From Arenicellales bacterium (GTDB lineage Bacteria > Pseudomonadota > Gammaproteobacteria > Arenicellales > JAHEKD01): a stretch of DNA of 64,000 nucleotides. A program made the translations under genes and the position numbers. Under the pieces are notes generated by a model. It was not told the origin of the DNA. It was given only the letters and a program-made list of their open reading frames with translations, and ran no database searches. Within the stretch, counting starts at the first letter, position 1, and each line of letters begins with the position of its first letter. Location: assembly GCA_028284225.1 (NCBI GenBank), contig JANQSD010000001.1, forward strand, positions 148,609-212,608. The letters run 5' to 3'. This document shows positions 8,775 to 17,171 of the stretch, one piece after another.

Positions 8775-8840
8775 GAATAGAATTTGGCATTGTATTATGC
8801 ATTCCTGTCAGCACAATAGTGATGACATGATGTTAATCAA

Positions 8841-8853
8841 TTTACACAGAGTA
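8841..8853 (+). promoter_or_regulatory. TTTACACAGAG leader motif, copy 2 (ppc)
   Basis: TTTACACAGAGTA ends two bases before the ppc ATG, so CAGAG may act as a weak Shine-Dalgarno. It is identical over 13 bases to the element at 105-117 upstream of amt. Confidence 0.3.
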
Positions 8854-8855
8854 CT

Positions 8856-11636
8856 ATGCATATGACCAATTTGGTTAGCGATAAAGAACTGCGTTCGCTT
8901 GTTAGAACGCTTGGCGGCATACTGGGTGATGTCATTAAAGAGAATGCAGGCACTGAGGTTTATGACGTCGTAGAAGTCCTTCGTACCGGCTATATTGAGC
9001 TTTACCGCAAGCCTGATGATTCCAAAGCCGTTGAGCTGCGTGAATATATGCAGAACCTGGATATCTCGACTCTAACTGATGTGATACGTGCCTTTAACTC
9101 CTATTTCACATTGATCAATATCGCCGAAGAGCTTTATCAGCATATTAATCGCAGACTTAGAGTTAAGCAGGGCGGTCCGCTATGGAAAGGTTCCTTTGAT
9201 GAGGCTATTCGAGATTTAAGTGATTCAAAAAATATCCAGATCACCGATCTGATTAAGGAACTAGAATACAGGCCGGTTTTCACTGCTCATCCTACCGAAA
9301 TTAAACGTCGCACTGTGCTTGAATTAAACAGAAAAATTTTTATCGTTACAGAGAATCTGGCAGTAGCAAAAGGTGATGAAGAAAAACAGCAACAGAATCT
9401 GAATAAGTTACGCGATTTGATTCAAATTCTGTGGAAAACAGATGAAGTGAGGATTAGTAAATTATCTGTTGAAGGCGAGGTAAAAAATGGGCTGTATTAT
9501 TGTCGTGAGTCGATTATTCCTGCAATTCCTCAGGTTTATCGTAACTTAGAAAGGGCGATAAAACGCCATGTTGATCAAGATTGGGACTTAAATTCATTAG
9601 CACCGGTTGTTCGATTTGGTTCCTGGATTGGTGGTGACAGAGACGGAAATCCTAATGTTACAGCAGAAGTCACCTTGCATTCCGTGCGTTTGATGTCGTC
9701 TGTTATTTTGCAGCACTACATCAAAGAAGTTTCGAGTCTCATCAATATATTAACTCACTCATATCAGGCGAGAATCAGTGATCGTCTGGCTCGCTCTATT
9801 CATGCAGATCGATTGATTGCCCGTGAATGCTTTAAGCATGAACCGGAATTATATTTACATGAACCTTATCGGCGTAAGTTAGCGATTATATGTTTTCGCT
9901 TGCAAGATAATTTAAAAATCACGCGCCAGCGGCTGTGGGGTTATGATGGTGAAACCTACTATAGTTATGCCTCAAGCCTGGATTTACAGAACGATCTGCA
10001 AATCATTGAAGAATCCCTGTTGGAAAACGGTGATGCTGGTCTTGCCGATGCCTATGTTAAAGAATTAATCCTATCTGTCAGAACCTTTGGGTTTCACCTG
10101 TTAAATCTTGATATTCGCCAAGAATCAACTTTGCATACTACCGCTGTTGGAGAAATTTTAGCTTTGGTTGACACGCAGCTAAATTACGCTGACTTGGCTG
10201 AATCAGATCGTATGGCATTGTTAACGGAAATGATTATCAGCAATAAAGTGCCGGGTTTTGATGAATTTGCACTTAGCAGTCAAACGCGTGAAATTCTGGA
10301 TGTATTACATGTTGTGGGACAGATAAAAAGGGAAATCGGTGAGCAGACTGTTGAGAATTACGTTATTTCAATGACGCATCACGGTAGCCATATTGTTGAA
10401 GTCCTGTTTTTGATGTGGGTTGCCGGTTTATTAGTCAAAGAGCAAAATGGCTGGAAAATGCGGCTTAATGTTTCTCCCTTGTTTGAAACTATAGATGACC
10501 TAGAGCGCTCACCAGAAATTTTGACCTGTTTATTTGCTAATAAATTTTATCGAACGCTTGTTTCAAACAACCCAATCGGCCAGGAAATCATGCTGGGTTA
10601 TTCGGACTCGTGCAAAGACGGCGGTATTCTGGCGTCCAGTTGGAACCTTTATCTTGCCCAGCGCAAGTTATACCAGATAGGGATCGACCACGACATTCCG
10701 ATTCGATTCTTTCACGGGCGAGGTGGAAGTATAGGTCGGGGAGGCGGTCCTACTCACGATGCTATTTTGGCGCAGCCTTCAGGCACAGTGAATGGTTCTA
10801 TTCGTTTCACTGAGCAAGGCGAAATGATGACCTATCGTTACGGTAATTTTGAAACGGCAGTTTCTGAAATAACAATGGGCATGTCAGCGGTATTTAAGAA
10901 CTCTGTGGTGGATCAAGGCCGGCCGCAAAGAAATGCCGAACCGCTGTATCAGGTTTTAAAAGAATTAGCACAGGAATCAGAACAGAAATATCGCAGCATG
11001 ACGGAGTTGACCCAAGGTTTTATGGACTACTTTTATGAAACCACGCCTGTGAACTATATTAGTCAGATGAATATTGGTTCACGTCCGGCTCACCGGAAAA
11101 AAGTTGATAGAAGCACCAAATCAATCCGTGCAATACCCTGGGTTTTTGGTTGGGCACAATGCCGGGTGGCTTATCCTGCCTGGTTTGGTATTGGCACAGC
11201 CGTGCACCAATGGCGGGTAAAAAACCCGGATCGGGAAAACTTGTTAAAAACCATGTATGAGCGTTGGCCGTTTTTTACAGCACTAATCACTAATGTCGAA
11301 CAGGCATTGTCTAAAACCGATATCAATATTGCTAAAGAATATGCCACTTTGGCAGCTGATTCCGGCAGGGCGGAAAAAATTTACCTTGAATTAGCGGAAG
11401 AATTAAGCAAAACCCTTGAGGCTATACGCTTCATCACCGGTAATGAGAATTTACTGGATGAATATCCTGAAATACAAAAATCAATTAATCGGCGCCGGCC
11501 TTATTTAAATGTATTGAATCGTCTGCAGATTCATTTAATGCATAGCCTGCCGGATACCGATGTGCCGGAGCAAGTAGAAAAAGCCTTATACCGTTCAATC
11601 AATGCCATAGCAGCAGGTTTACGCAATACAGGCTGA
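8856..11636 (+). CDS. ppc: Phosphoenolpyruvate carboxylase
   Basis: 926-residue enzyme making oxaloacetate from PEP and bicarbonate. Family signatures are all present: FTAHPTEIKRRT (catalytic His), GSWIGGDRDGNPNVT, GYSDSCKDGG, the FHGRGGSIGRGGGPTHDAI loop and the C-terminal ...RNTG that matches the invariant end of the family. Full length, no disruption. Its position among amine and glutamate genes is notable: oxaloacetate and 2-oxoglutarate are the carbon skeletons needed to assimilate the released ammonium, and PEP carboxylase also serves serine-cycle methylotrophs. Start: the first of two in-frame ATGs (8856 and 8862). Confidence 0.96.
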   Translation: MHMTNLVSDKELRSLVRTLGGILGDVIKENAGTEVYDVVEVLRTGYIELYRKPDDSKAVELREYMQNLDISTLTDVIRAFNSYFTLINIAEELYQHINRRLRVKQGGPLWKGSFDEAIRDLSDSKNIQITDLIKELEYRPVFTAHPTEIKRRTVLELNRKIFIVTENLAVAKGDEEKQQQNLNKLRDLIQILWKTDEVRISKLSVEGEVKNGLYYCRESIIPAIPQVYRNLERAIKRHVDQDWDLNSLAPVVRFGSWIGGDRDGNPNVTAEVTLHSVRLMSSVILQHYIKEVSSLINILTHSYQARISDRLARSIHADRLIARECFKHEPELYLHEPYRRKLAIICFRLQDNLKITRQRLWGYDGETYYSYASSLDLQNDLQIIEESLLENGDAGLADAYVKELILSVRTFGFHLLNLDIRQESTLHTTAVGEILALVDTQLNYADLAESDRMALLTEMIISNKVPGFDEFALSSQTREILDVLHVVGQIKREIGEQTVENYVISMTHHGSHIVEVLFLMWVAGLLVKEQNGWKMRLNVSPLFETIDDLERSPEILTCLFANKFYRTLVSNNPIGQEIMLGYSDSCKDGGILASSWNLYLAQRKLYQIGIDHDIPIRFFHGRGGSIGRGGGPTHDAILAQPSGTVNGSIRFTEQGEMMTYRYGNFETAVSEITMGMSAVFKNSVVDQGRPQRNAEPLYQVLKELAQESEQKYRSMTELTQGFMDYFYETTPVNYISQMNIGSRPAHRKKVDRSTKSIRAIPWVFGWAQCRVAYPAWFGIGTAVHQWRVKNPDRENLLKTMYERWPFFTALITNVEQALSKTDINIAKEYATLAADSGRAEKIYLELAEELSKTLEAIRFITGNENLLDEYPEIQKSINRRRPYLNVLNRLQIHLMHSLPDTDVPEQVEKALYRSINAIAAGLRNTG

Positions 11637-11670
11637 AATAATACGAAAAAAGTAATAAATAAATATTTTT

Positions 11671-11698
11671 TTGATTAAAACGTAATAAATGCTATACT
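11671..11698 (+). promoter_or_regulatory. Sigma-70 promoter of the Lrp-type regulator
   Basis: TTGATT (11671-11676), a 16-base spacer and TATACT (11693-11698). The -10 box lies inside the left arm of the large palindrome, and the start codon follows only about 25 bases after the expected transcript start. Confidence 0.55.
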
Positions 11699-11726
11699 AA
11701 TTTTACGAATACGTAAAATTAGTATA
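11693..11726. promoter_or_regulatory. Perfect 15-bp palindrome over the Lrp-regulator promoter
   Basis: TATACTAATTTTACG, a 4-base spacer AATA, then the exact reverse complement CGTAAAATTAGTATA. It covers the -10 box and probable start site and ends 4 bases before the ATG. The dyad is the kind of site bound by Lrp/AsnC dimers, so autorepression is the simplest reading. Confidence 0.65.
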
Positions 11727-11730
11727 TAAA

Positions 11731-12246
11731 ATGCCAAAACTAAAAGCCGTCGAATCCAGCTTAGAACACAGCGGGCAAAGCAAATCTTCTCCTGAGGATA
11801 AATTGAATCGGGAAATCATTTTAATGCTACAAGACGATGGCCGCCTTTCCTTTAAAGACATTGCCGGTAAACTGGGTGTGTCCGAGGGAACGATACGTAA
11901 CCGCGTGCAATGGATGAAAGAGGCCAATGTTCTAAAGATTGTGGCATTGGCTGATCCGATGGCGATTAAATACAAAGCTGATGCAATGATCGGTATTAAA
12001 GTCTCTAATCACTCCAGCCCCAGGAAGGTTGCCGAACGCTTATCAGAGCAATTGCAGGTTGTATATGTTATTTGGGTATCCGGTCGTTACGATTTGCTTA
12101 TCGAAGTGGTATGTGAGTCGCAGGAAGATTTTCAGGATTTTCTCGATATGCATTGTTTTGGTCATCAAGATATAGATCAATTTGAAGTAATGACCACCAT
12201 TGAAATGTTCAAGAACCAATTTTTGCTAAAAAGGCAATCCGTTTAA
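11731..12246 (+). CDS. Lrp/AsnC-family transcriptional regulator
   Basis: 171 residues. After a ~25-residue polar extension comes an AsnC-type helix-turn-helix (DKLNREIILMLQDDGRLSFKDIAGKLGVSEGTIRNRVQWM). A RAM ligand-binding domain (residues ~85-160) contains VYVIWVSGRYDLLIEVVCES. Such proteins sense amino acids or related metabolites. It precedes, by 30 bases, a GS-like gene that it probably controls, and its own promoter carries a large palindrome. The leader lacks a clear Shine-Dalgarno (TATAAAATG). The effector cannot be deduced; glutamate derivatives or an amine product are reasonable guesses from the neighbours. Confidence 0.88.
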   Translation: MPKLKAVESSLEHSGQSKSSPEDKLNREIILMLQDDGRLSFKDIAGKLGVSEGTIRNRVQWMKEANVLKIVALADPMAIKYKADAMIGIKVSNHSSPRKVAERLSEQLQVVYVIWVSGRYDLLIEVVCESQEDFQDFLDMHCFGHQDIDQFEVMTTIEMFKNQFLLKRQSV

Positions 12247-12258
12247 ATCTGAACCACT

Positions 12259-12270
12259 TTTACACAGAGG
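12259..12270 (+). promoter_or_regulatory. TTTACACAGAG leader motif, copy 3 (second GS-like gene)
   Basis: TTTACACAGAGG lies 6 bases before the ATG at 12277, and its AGAGG forms the ribosome-binding site. The first 11 bases are identical to the elements before amt and ppc. Confidence 0.3.
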
Positions 12271-12276
12271 AATAAA

Positions 12277-13692
12277 ATGACTGCTTATGTAGAAAACTTT
12301 AATGATGCATTGCCATCTTCTGAGAGAATCGCCGAGGTGCGCAAACAGCTGGAAGCAGCCGGTGTTAAATATGTGTTGTCGAGCTGGATAGATTTGTTTG
12401 GTATTCCTAAAACTAAACCGGTGCCGATGAGCGATTTTGAATTGCTTTGCATGGGTAAAGGCCCTCAGTTTGCCGTTCATTCTATTTCATATGTGCCGGA
12501 GTTGACGCCAGCGGATTCAGATCAAGTGATGGTGCCTGATCTGGACGCCGTTTATATCTGCCCCTGGGATAAATCCATGGCTATTATTTTTGCCGATTTA
12601 TTTTGGGAGGATAAGCCTTACAACGTTTGTCCACGCCAGGCACTTAAGCGAGTAATCAAAGCTGCTGAAGCTGATGGTTATGTGGGGTATGCCGGAATCG
12701 AGCCGGAGTTTATTGCTATGTGCTATGACGACAATGGCCAGCCGGTTAAAGCCATCGATAATGACCCGGCTGAAGGAGTACAACCCCGTCGGCAAGCTTT
12801 TGGTTACGACGTTGAGTATTCATTAGACTCTATGCCTTTCTTAAAGGATATGATTGATATTCTTGAGGATCTTGGCTGGAACTTGCATGATGTGGTGGCC
12901 GAAGGAGCTTATTCACAGTTTGAACTCGATTTTCACTACACCAACCTCTTGGAAATGGCTGATCGCTTCGTGTTTTTACGCATCATGTTAAAAGAAGTTG
13001 CAAAAGAACACGGTATGTTTATTACCTTTATGCCTAAACCAACGATTGGTGACTGGCGTTCTGGAGCACATATAAATTTCTCGCTGCAGTCGACCGATAA
13101 TTCTGGTGAAAATCTATTTGGTAGCGCCGCAAAGGGGTGGAGCGATGAATCGCGTTATGCTGTCGGTGGCTTAATGGCTAATGCCGAGGCGATAACTGCA
13201 ATTACCTGTTCTACTGTAAATTCGTATAACGGGTTGGTGCCTCGGGTAGGGGGGTTTGAAGGAGGCACTGTGACTTGGGCGCCAACGAATATTACTTATG
13301 GTTATAACAATCGATCTGCACAATTCCGTTTGCCGCAAAGCCGTCACTGTATTGAAAATCGCGCAGCTGATATGTGTATGAATGTTTATTTGGCATTAGG
13401 GATGACATTAAAAGGTGCAATCGATGGAATTAAAAATCAAATCGATCCTGGGCCGGCCACCGACCGTGATCTTTATCAGATGACAGACGAAGAATTTAAG
13501 GAATTAGGGATTCGCCGGTTGCCGCGTAATCTGATGATGGCAACTGATGCATTGCGTGATAATGAGCTTGCCAAAGAAGTTTTAGGGCCGGTTATGCTTA
13601 ATTCATACCTTGCCTACAAAGTCGATGAATGGGAGCGTTATCATCAGAGTGTTACCGACTGGGAAGTACAGGAGTACCTGAGACTGTATTAA
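12277..13692 (+). CDS. Glutamine synthetase-family enzyme (second, divergent subfamily)
   Basis: 471 residues. GS-fold landmarks are visible: IDLFGIPKTKPVP near the N-terminus, GIEPEF, EGAYSQFELDF in place of the usual G-HEDA-GQ-E block, GAHINFSL with the catalytic-loop His, TCSTVNSYN and a CIENRAAD C-terminal arginine motif. The altered middle block separates it from the other two GS-like genes and places it among gamma-glutamyl ligases acting on amines (PuuA/IpuC-like in a broad sense). It follows an Lrp regulator and its stop overlaps the start of a MetX-like hydrolase (TAATG), so the two act in one pathway. The amine substrate is unknown. Confidence 0.83.
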   Translation: MTAYVENFNDALPSSERIAEVRKQLEAAGVKYVLSSWIDLFGIPKTKPVPMSDFELLCMGKGPQFAVHSISYVPELTPADSDQVMVPDLDAVYICPWDKSMAIIFADLFWEDKPYNVCPRQALKRVIKAAEADGYVGYAGIEPEFIAMCYDDNGQPVKAIDNDPAEGVQPRRQAFGYDVEYSLDSMPFLKDMIDILEDLGWNLHDVVAEGAYSQFELDFHYTNLLEMADRFVFLRIMLKEVAKEHGMFITFMPKPTIGDWRSGAHINFSLQSTDNSGENLFGSAAKGWSDESRYAVGGLMANAEAITAITCSTVNSYNGLVPRVGGFEGGTVTWAPTNITYGYNNRSAQFRLPQSRHCIENRAADMCMNVYLALGMTLKGAIDGIKNQIDPGPATDRDLYQMTDEEFKELGIRRLPRNLMMATDALRDNELAKEVLGPVMLNSYLAYKVDEWERYHQSVTDWEVQEYLRLY

Positions 13693-14699
13693 TGTCTGAG
13701 TTTGATATTTATAGCTTGGGAGATGTGAAGTTACAGTCAGGTGCGATTTTGCCTGATGCCCGGTTGGCCTATAAAACATATGGAAACCTGAATAGAGATA
13801 AAAGCAACGTTGTACTGTTGCCTACTTTTTATACCGGTTCTCATTTGCGCAATGAGGGTTTTTTCGGCCCGGGTCGAGCCATTGATCCACAGCGGCACTT
13901 CATTGTTTCTATCAATTTGATCGGCAATGGTTTTTCTTCATCGCCAAGTAACACACCGGCTCCGGCTGATAAGGGAAATTTTCCGCTAGTCACTTTATAT
14001 GACAATATCTCCATGCAGCATCAATTGCTGACGGAGCATTTTGGAATTGAAAGGGTCTTGTTGGTGACCGGCTGGTCGATGGCGGGTTGTCAGTCTTTTC
14101 AGTGGGCCGCTCAATATCCGGATATGGTTGATAATATTTTGCCCTTTTGCGCATCGGCAAAAACATCACCGCATAATATTGTGTTTTTAGAAGGCGTTAA
14201 GGCAGCATTATTAGCCGATTCAAGCTTCAACAATGGTTTTTATGATCGACAGCCCCAGGCTGGCTTGAAAGCGTTTGGTCGTGTCTATGCAGGCTGGGCG
14301 TTTTCACAAACCTTTTATCGGGAAAAGTTGCATCGTGAACTCGGGTTTGAAACAGCCGAGGATTTATTGGTGGACTGGGAACTTGATCATTTAAACTGGG
14401 ATGCGAATAATCTTTTAGCGAAACTGGCTACTTGGCAGGCTGGTGATATTAGTGCTAATCAAACTTATAAAGGCGATTTTCAGGCTGCATTGAGAGCGAT
14501 TAAAGCCAATACTATTGTGATTGCATGTGATAATGATCTTTATTTTCAACCTGCTGATAATGAACTTGAAATTAAGCACATTAAAAACGGTGATTTAAGA
14601 ATCTACCAATCTGCATGGGGGCATTGTGTTGCCTCACCGGGAAACAGCACGGGGTTTGCGGACTATCTGGATCAGGCTATTAATGAACTAATTGGCTAG
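13692..14699 (+). CDS. MetX-like alpha/beta-hydrolase fold protein
   Basis: 335 residues starting at the ATG that overlaps the upstream stop codon (TAATG). It has the homoserine acetyltransferase-like layout: LPDARLAYKTYGNL, IGNGFSSSPSN, the nucleophile elbow GWSMAG, then Asp in CDNDLYF and His in WGHCVASPG completing a Ser-Asp-His triad. It lacks obvious C-terminal features of true MetX and is coupled to a GS-like ligase rather than to methionine genes. I therefore infer an acyl-transfer or amide/ester-hydrolysing step on the gamma-glutamyl product rather than methionine synthesis. Confidence 0.78.
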   Translation: MSEFDIYSLGDVKLQSGAILPDARLAYKTYGNLNRDKSNVVLLPTFYTGSHLRNEGFFGPGRAIDPQRHFIVSINLIGNGFSSSPSNTPAPADKGNFPLVTLYDNISMQHQLLTEHFGIERVLLVTGWSMAGCQSFQWAAQYPDMVDNILPFCASAKTSPHNIVFLEGVKAALLADSSFNNGFYDRQPQAGLKAFGRVYAGWAFSQTFYREKLHRELGFETAEDLLVDWELDHLNWDANNLLAKLATWQAGDISANQTYKGDFQAALRAIKANTIVIACDNDLYFQPADNELEIKHIKNGDLRIYQSAWGHCVASPGNSTGFADYLDQAINELIG

Positions 14700-14777
14700 T
14701 TTTGCCTTTCATAAGCCTCACCTGAAGCGATGATTTGGGTAAAATGGTTCGGCCATAACATATTACTGTGGATCAGC

Positions 14778-15419
14778 ATGAAAAAAGCCAAGAAAAAATC
14801 TCCTCCTTCAAGCAAGCCAACTCTTAAGCAAGGAATTAAAAAAAGTAATGAACTTGAACAAGCGATTGGCAGTCAGGTCAGAGTTTTTCGCAATCAGCTT
14901 AAACTGACAGTGGCTGAAGCGGCTGAGGCCGCTGAGCTTTCTCCAGGCATGCTCTCGAAAATTGAGAATGGCAATATATCGCCTTCTTTAGCGACACTGA
15001 ATTCTCTATCACAGGCATTGAATGTACCGGTTACAGCCTTCTTCCGTAAATATGAAGAGCAGAGGGATTGCGCTTATGTGCCGGCTAATCAGGGTTTAAT
15101 TATTGAGCGGCAGGGGTCCCGGGCCGGACATCAATATCAGCTATTGGGTCATACTATGGGCAAGAAGCTTTCTGTTGAACCTTATTTAATTACCATTAAT
15201 GAAAAGACGGATGTCTTTCCATTGTTTCAACATGATGGTGTTGAGTTTATTTACTTGCTTAAAGGCAAGGTGGTTTACCGATACACTGATCAGACATTTA
15301 CACTTTCTCCGGGGGATTCGTTATGTTTTGATTCTGATGGCCCGCATGGTCCTGAGGAATTGATCAAACTTCCTGTTGTTCTGATATCGGTGATTGTTTC
15401 CTCTCGTCTTGAAGGCTGA
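14778..15419 (+). CDS. XRE-family regulator with C-terminal cupin domain
   Basis: 213 residues from the ATG at 14778; an upstream in-frame ATG at 14730 would add a hydrophobic leader that looks non-native. Residues ~35-90 form an XRE helix-turn-helix (LTVAEAAEAAELSPGMLSKIENGNISPSLATL). Residues ~140-205 form a cupin barrel with HDGVEFIYLLKGKVVY and LSPGDSLCFDSDGPHGPEEL. This PuuR/SutR-like design is common for regulators of amine and amino-acid catabolism. It lies immediately upstream of, and in the same direction as, the second GlxB-C-D set. A palindrome at 15459-15475 in between is the likely operator. Confidence 0.87.
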   Translation: MKKAKKKSPPSSKPTLKQGIKKSNELEQAIGSQVRVFRNQLKLTVAEAAEAAELSPGMLSKIENGNISPSLATLNSLSQALNVPVTAFFRKYEEQRDCAYVPANQGLIIERQGSRAGHQYQLLGHTMGKKLSVEPYLITINEKTDVFPLFQHDGVEFIYLLKGKVVYRYTDQTFTLSPGDSLCFDSDGPHGPEELIKLPVVLISVIVSSRLEG

Positions 15420-15458
15420 TTCTATGATTAAAAGGTTGAATTTTTTATCATCAAAGTA

Positions 15459-15475
15459 ATTTCCTAATAAGAAAT
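15459..15475. promoter_or_regulatory. Inverted repeat upstream of the second glx operon
   Basis: ATTTCCTAATAAGAAAT has complementary ends (ATTTC/GAAAT) with one internal mismatch pair. Its core resembles the palindrome at 12-24 upstream of amt, and the end of it (TAATAAGAAA) reappears in reverse at 7209-7218 upstream of tmm. It is a candidate site for the XRE-cupin protein encoded just upstream. Confidence 0.35.
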
Positions 15476-15579
15476 ATTTTTTCTTATGAGTATTGTTGTC
15501 GTTGTATAACTGTGCTAGTCTCAATGGCTAAATGTGGAAAAAATTCTGACTTAAGTAAAAGTAGGTTTTAGCGAAAAAC

Positions 15580-16479
15580 ATGTGTGGAATAATCGGTTTA
15601 TATAGTAAAACGCCAGAGCTTGAGTCCAAACTTGGTCAGTTAGCCTGCGATATGTTAAGGCAAATGACTGATCGCGGACCAGACAGCGCCGGATTTGCGA
15701 TTTATCGAGATCAGGTTGAGGATAATCAAGTCAAGGTCACTTTGCGACTGCTGGATGACCAGGCTGATATTGAACCGATCAGGTCCAGGTTTGCCGATAA
15801 ATTCGGTGAGTCAGCTCGAGTCGAGCAAAATGCTAATCATGCAGTTGCGGTCTTGGCGGCCGACAAGCAATCGGTGGCAGATTGGATTAAATCAGAATTG
15901 CCTGAATGTGTGATAACCAGTATCGGTAGCGCAATAGAAATCTATAAAGAAAAGGGCTTGCCCGGTGATGTGATAGACCAGTTTGGTTTCGAAGCTATGG
16001 CCGCTACTCATGCATTAGGACATACACGTATGGCAACTGAAAGTGCAGTAACCACTGAACATTCTCACCCTTTTTCAACCGGACTGGATTTGTGCCTGGT
16101 GCATAATGGCTCATTATCGAATCATAATCAGTTGAGGGAGAAATTACGCAAAGATGGTGTTGAATTTCAAACCGATAACGACAGCGAAGTTGCTGCAGGT
16201 TATCTGACCTGGCAACTCGGGCGGGGAGCCACTCTGAAACAAGCGCTCGAAGCGGCACTTGAGGATCTGGATGGTTTTTATACATTTGCAATCGGTACTA
16301 AAAAAGGTTTTGCGGTGTTACGTGATCCCATCGCCTGTAAACCGGCTGTTATAGCAGAAACCGATGATTGGGTAGCCATGTCATCAGAATATCGTGCTAT
16401 CGCTCAGCTACCGGGTAGCGAGGCTGCCAAAATATGGGAACCTGAACCGGCCACAATTTATTCCTGGGGAGATGATTAG
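15580..16479 (+). CDS. mgsA: GlxB/MgsA-type class II glutamine amidotransferase (cluster 2)
   Basis: 299 residues beginning MCGIIG with the N-terminal nucleophile Cys, then DRGPDSAGFAIY, GHTRMATES and VHNGSLSNH. It is the amidotransferase subunit of the split synthase used by N-methylglutamate synthase. The stop codon overlaps the GTG of the next gene by one base. Linkage in order A-B-C with a GlnT/GmaS-type ligase matches the known N-methylglutamate pathway arrangement, which is why the mgs name is offered for this copy rather than cluster 1. Glutamine-specific GlxB activity remains an alternative. Confidence 0.85.
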   Translation: MCGIIGLYSKTPELESKLGQLACDMLRQMTDRGPDSAGFAIYRDQVEDNQVKVTLRLLDDQADIEPIRSRFADKFGESARVEQNANHAVAVLAADKQSVADWIKSELPECVITSIGSAIEIYKEKGLPGDVIDQFGFEAMAATHALGHTRMATESAVTTEHSHPFSTGLDLCLVHNGSLSNHNQLREKLRKDGVEFQTDNDSEVAAGYLTWQLGRGATLKQALEAALEDLDGFYTFAIGTKKGFAVLRDPIACKPAVIAETDDWVAMSSEYRAIAQLPGSEAAKIWEPEPATIYSWGDD

Positions 16480-17159
16480 TGAATACTTTTGATCTTGCCA
16501 ATGAGTCTGTCAGGCAACTGAATCAGACTTTACATTCGAATCAATGCAAAGACGCTGAAATAGCTGTTATCAATCCCGGCGGTAAGCATTCCATTGCAGT
16601 CGGTGCGATGGTGAACTGCCAGGTCAATATCGATGGACACGTTGGCTATTATTGTGCTGGCATGAATCAACAGGCTGATATTGTCATCAATGGTAATGCC
16701 GGCCCGGGATTGGCGGAAAACATGATGTCGGGAACCGTCAGGGTTAAAGGCAATGCATCACAGTATTGTGCAGCCACGGCGCATGGCGGGTTACTGGTTG
16801 TTGAAGGTGATGCTGCTGCACGTTGCGGTATTTCGATGAAGGGCATTGATATTGTGGTTCAGGGCTCGATCGGGCATATGAGCGCATTTATGGCCCAGAC
16901 TGGTCGATTAGTTGTGTTTGGTGATGCCGGTGATGCTTTGGGTGATTCAATTTATGAGGCCAGGATTTATCTTCAGGGCCAACCCAAAAGTTTAGGTTCT
17001 GACTGTATCGAAAAACCGATGAATGATGAGCATAAGCAAGAGCTTGGTGAATTACTGGCGAGAGCGAATAGTACCGGTGTGGATATCTCAAATTTCAGAC
17101 GCTATGGTTCAGCCCGCGAATTGTACAATTTCAAAGTCGATAACCTGTCAGCATATTAG
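16479..17159 (+). CDS. mgsB: GlxC/MgsB-type beta-helix subunit (cluster 2)
   Basis: 226 residues starting at a GTG that overlaps the upstream TAG. The repeating Gly-rich beta-helix turns (GHVGYYCAGMNQQADIVING, GNAGPGLAENMMSG, GDAGDALGDSIYEA) match the C-terminal domain of glutamate synthase. It lacks the ~50-residue N-terminal extension of the cluster 1 paralogue. It is the structural subunit of the synthase. Confidence 0.85.
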   Translation: MNTFDLANESVRQLNQTLHSNQCKDAEIAVINPGGKHSIAVGAMVNCQVNIDGHVGYYCAGMNQQADIVINGNAGPGLAENMMSGTVRVKGNASQYCAATAHGGLLVVEGDAAARCGISMKGIDIVVQGSIGHMSAFMAQTGRLVVFGDAGDALGDSIYEARIYLQGQPKSLGSDCIEKPMNDEHKQELGELLARANSTGVDISNFRRYGSARELYNFKVDNLSAY

Positions 17160-17171
17160 AGGACTAACAGC

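Noticed and set aside
13692..14699. Calling this gene metX (homoserine O-acetyltransferase)
   Set aside because: The triad fits the superfamily, but its coupling to a GS-like ligase and the absence of methionine genes make the specific name unsafe.
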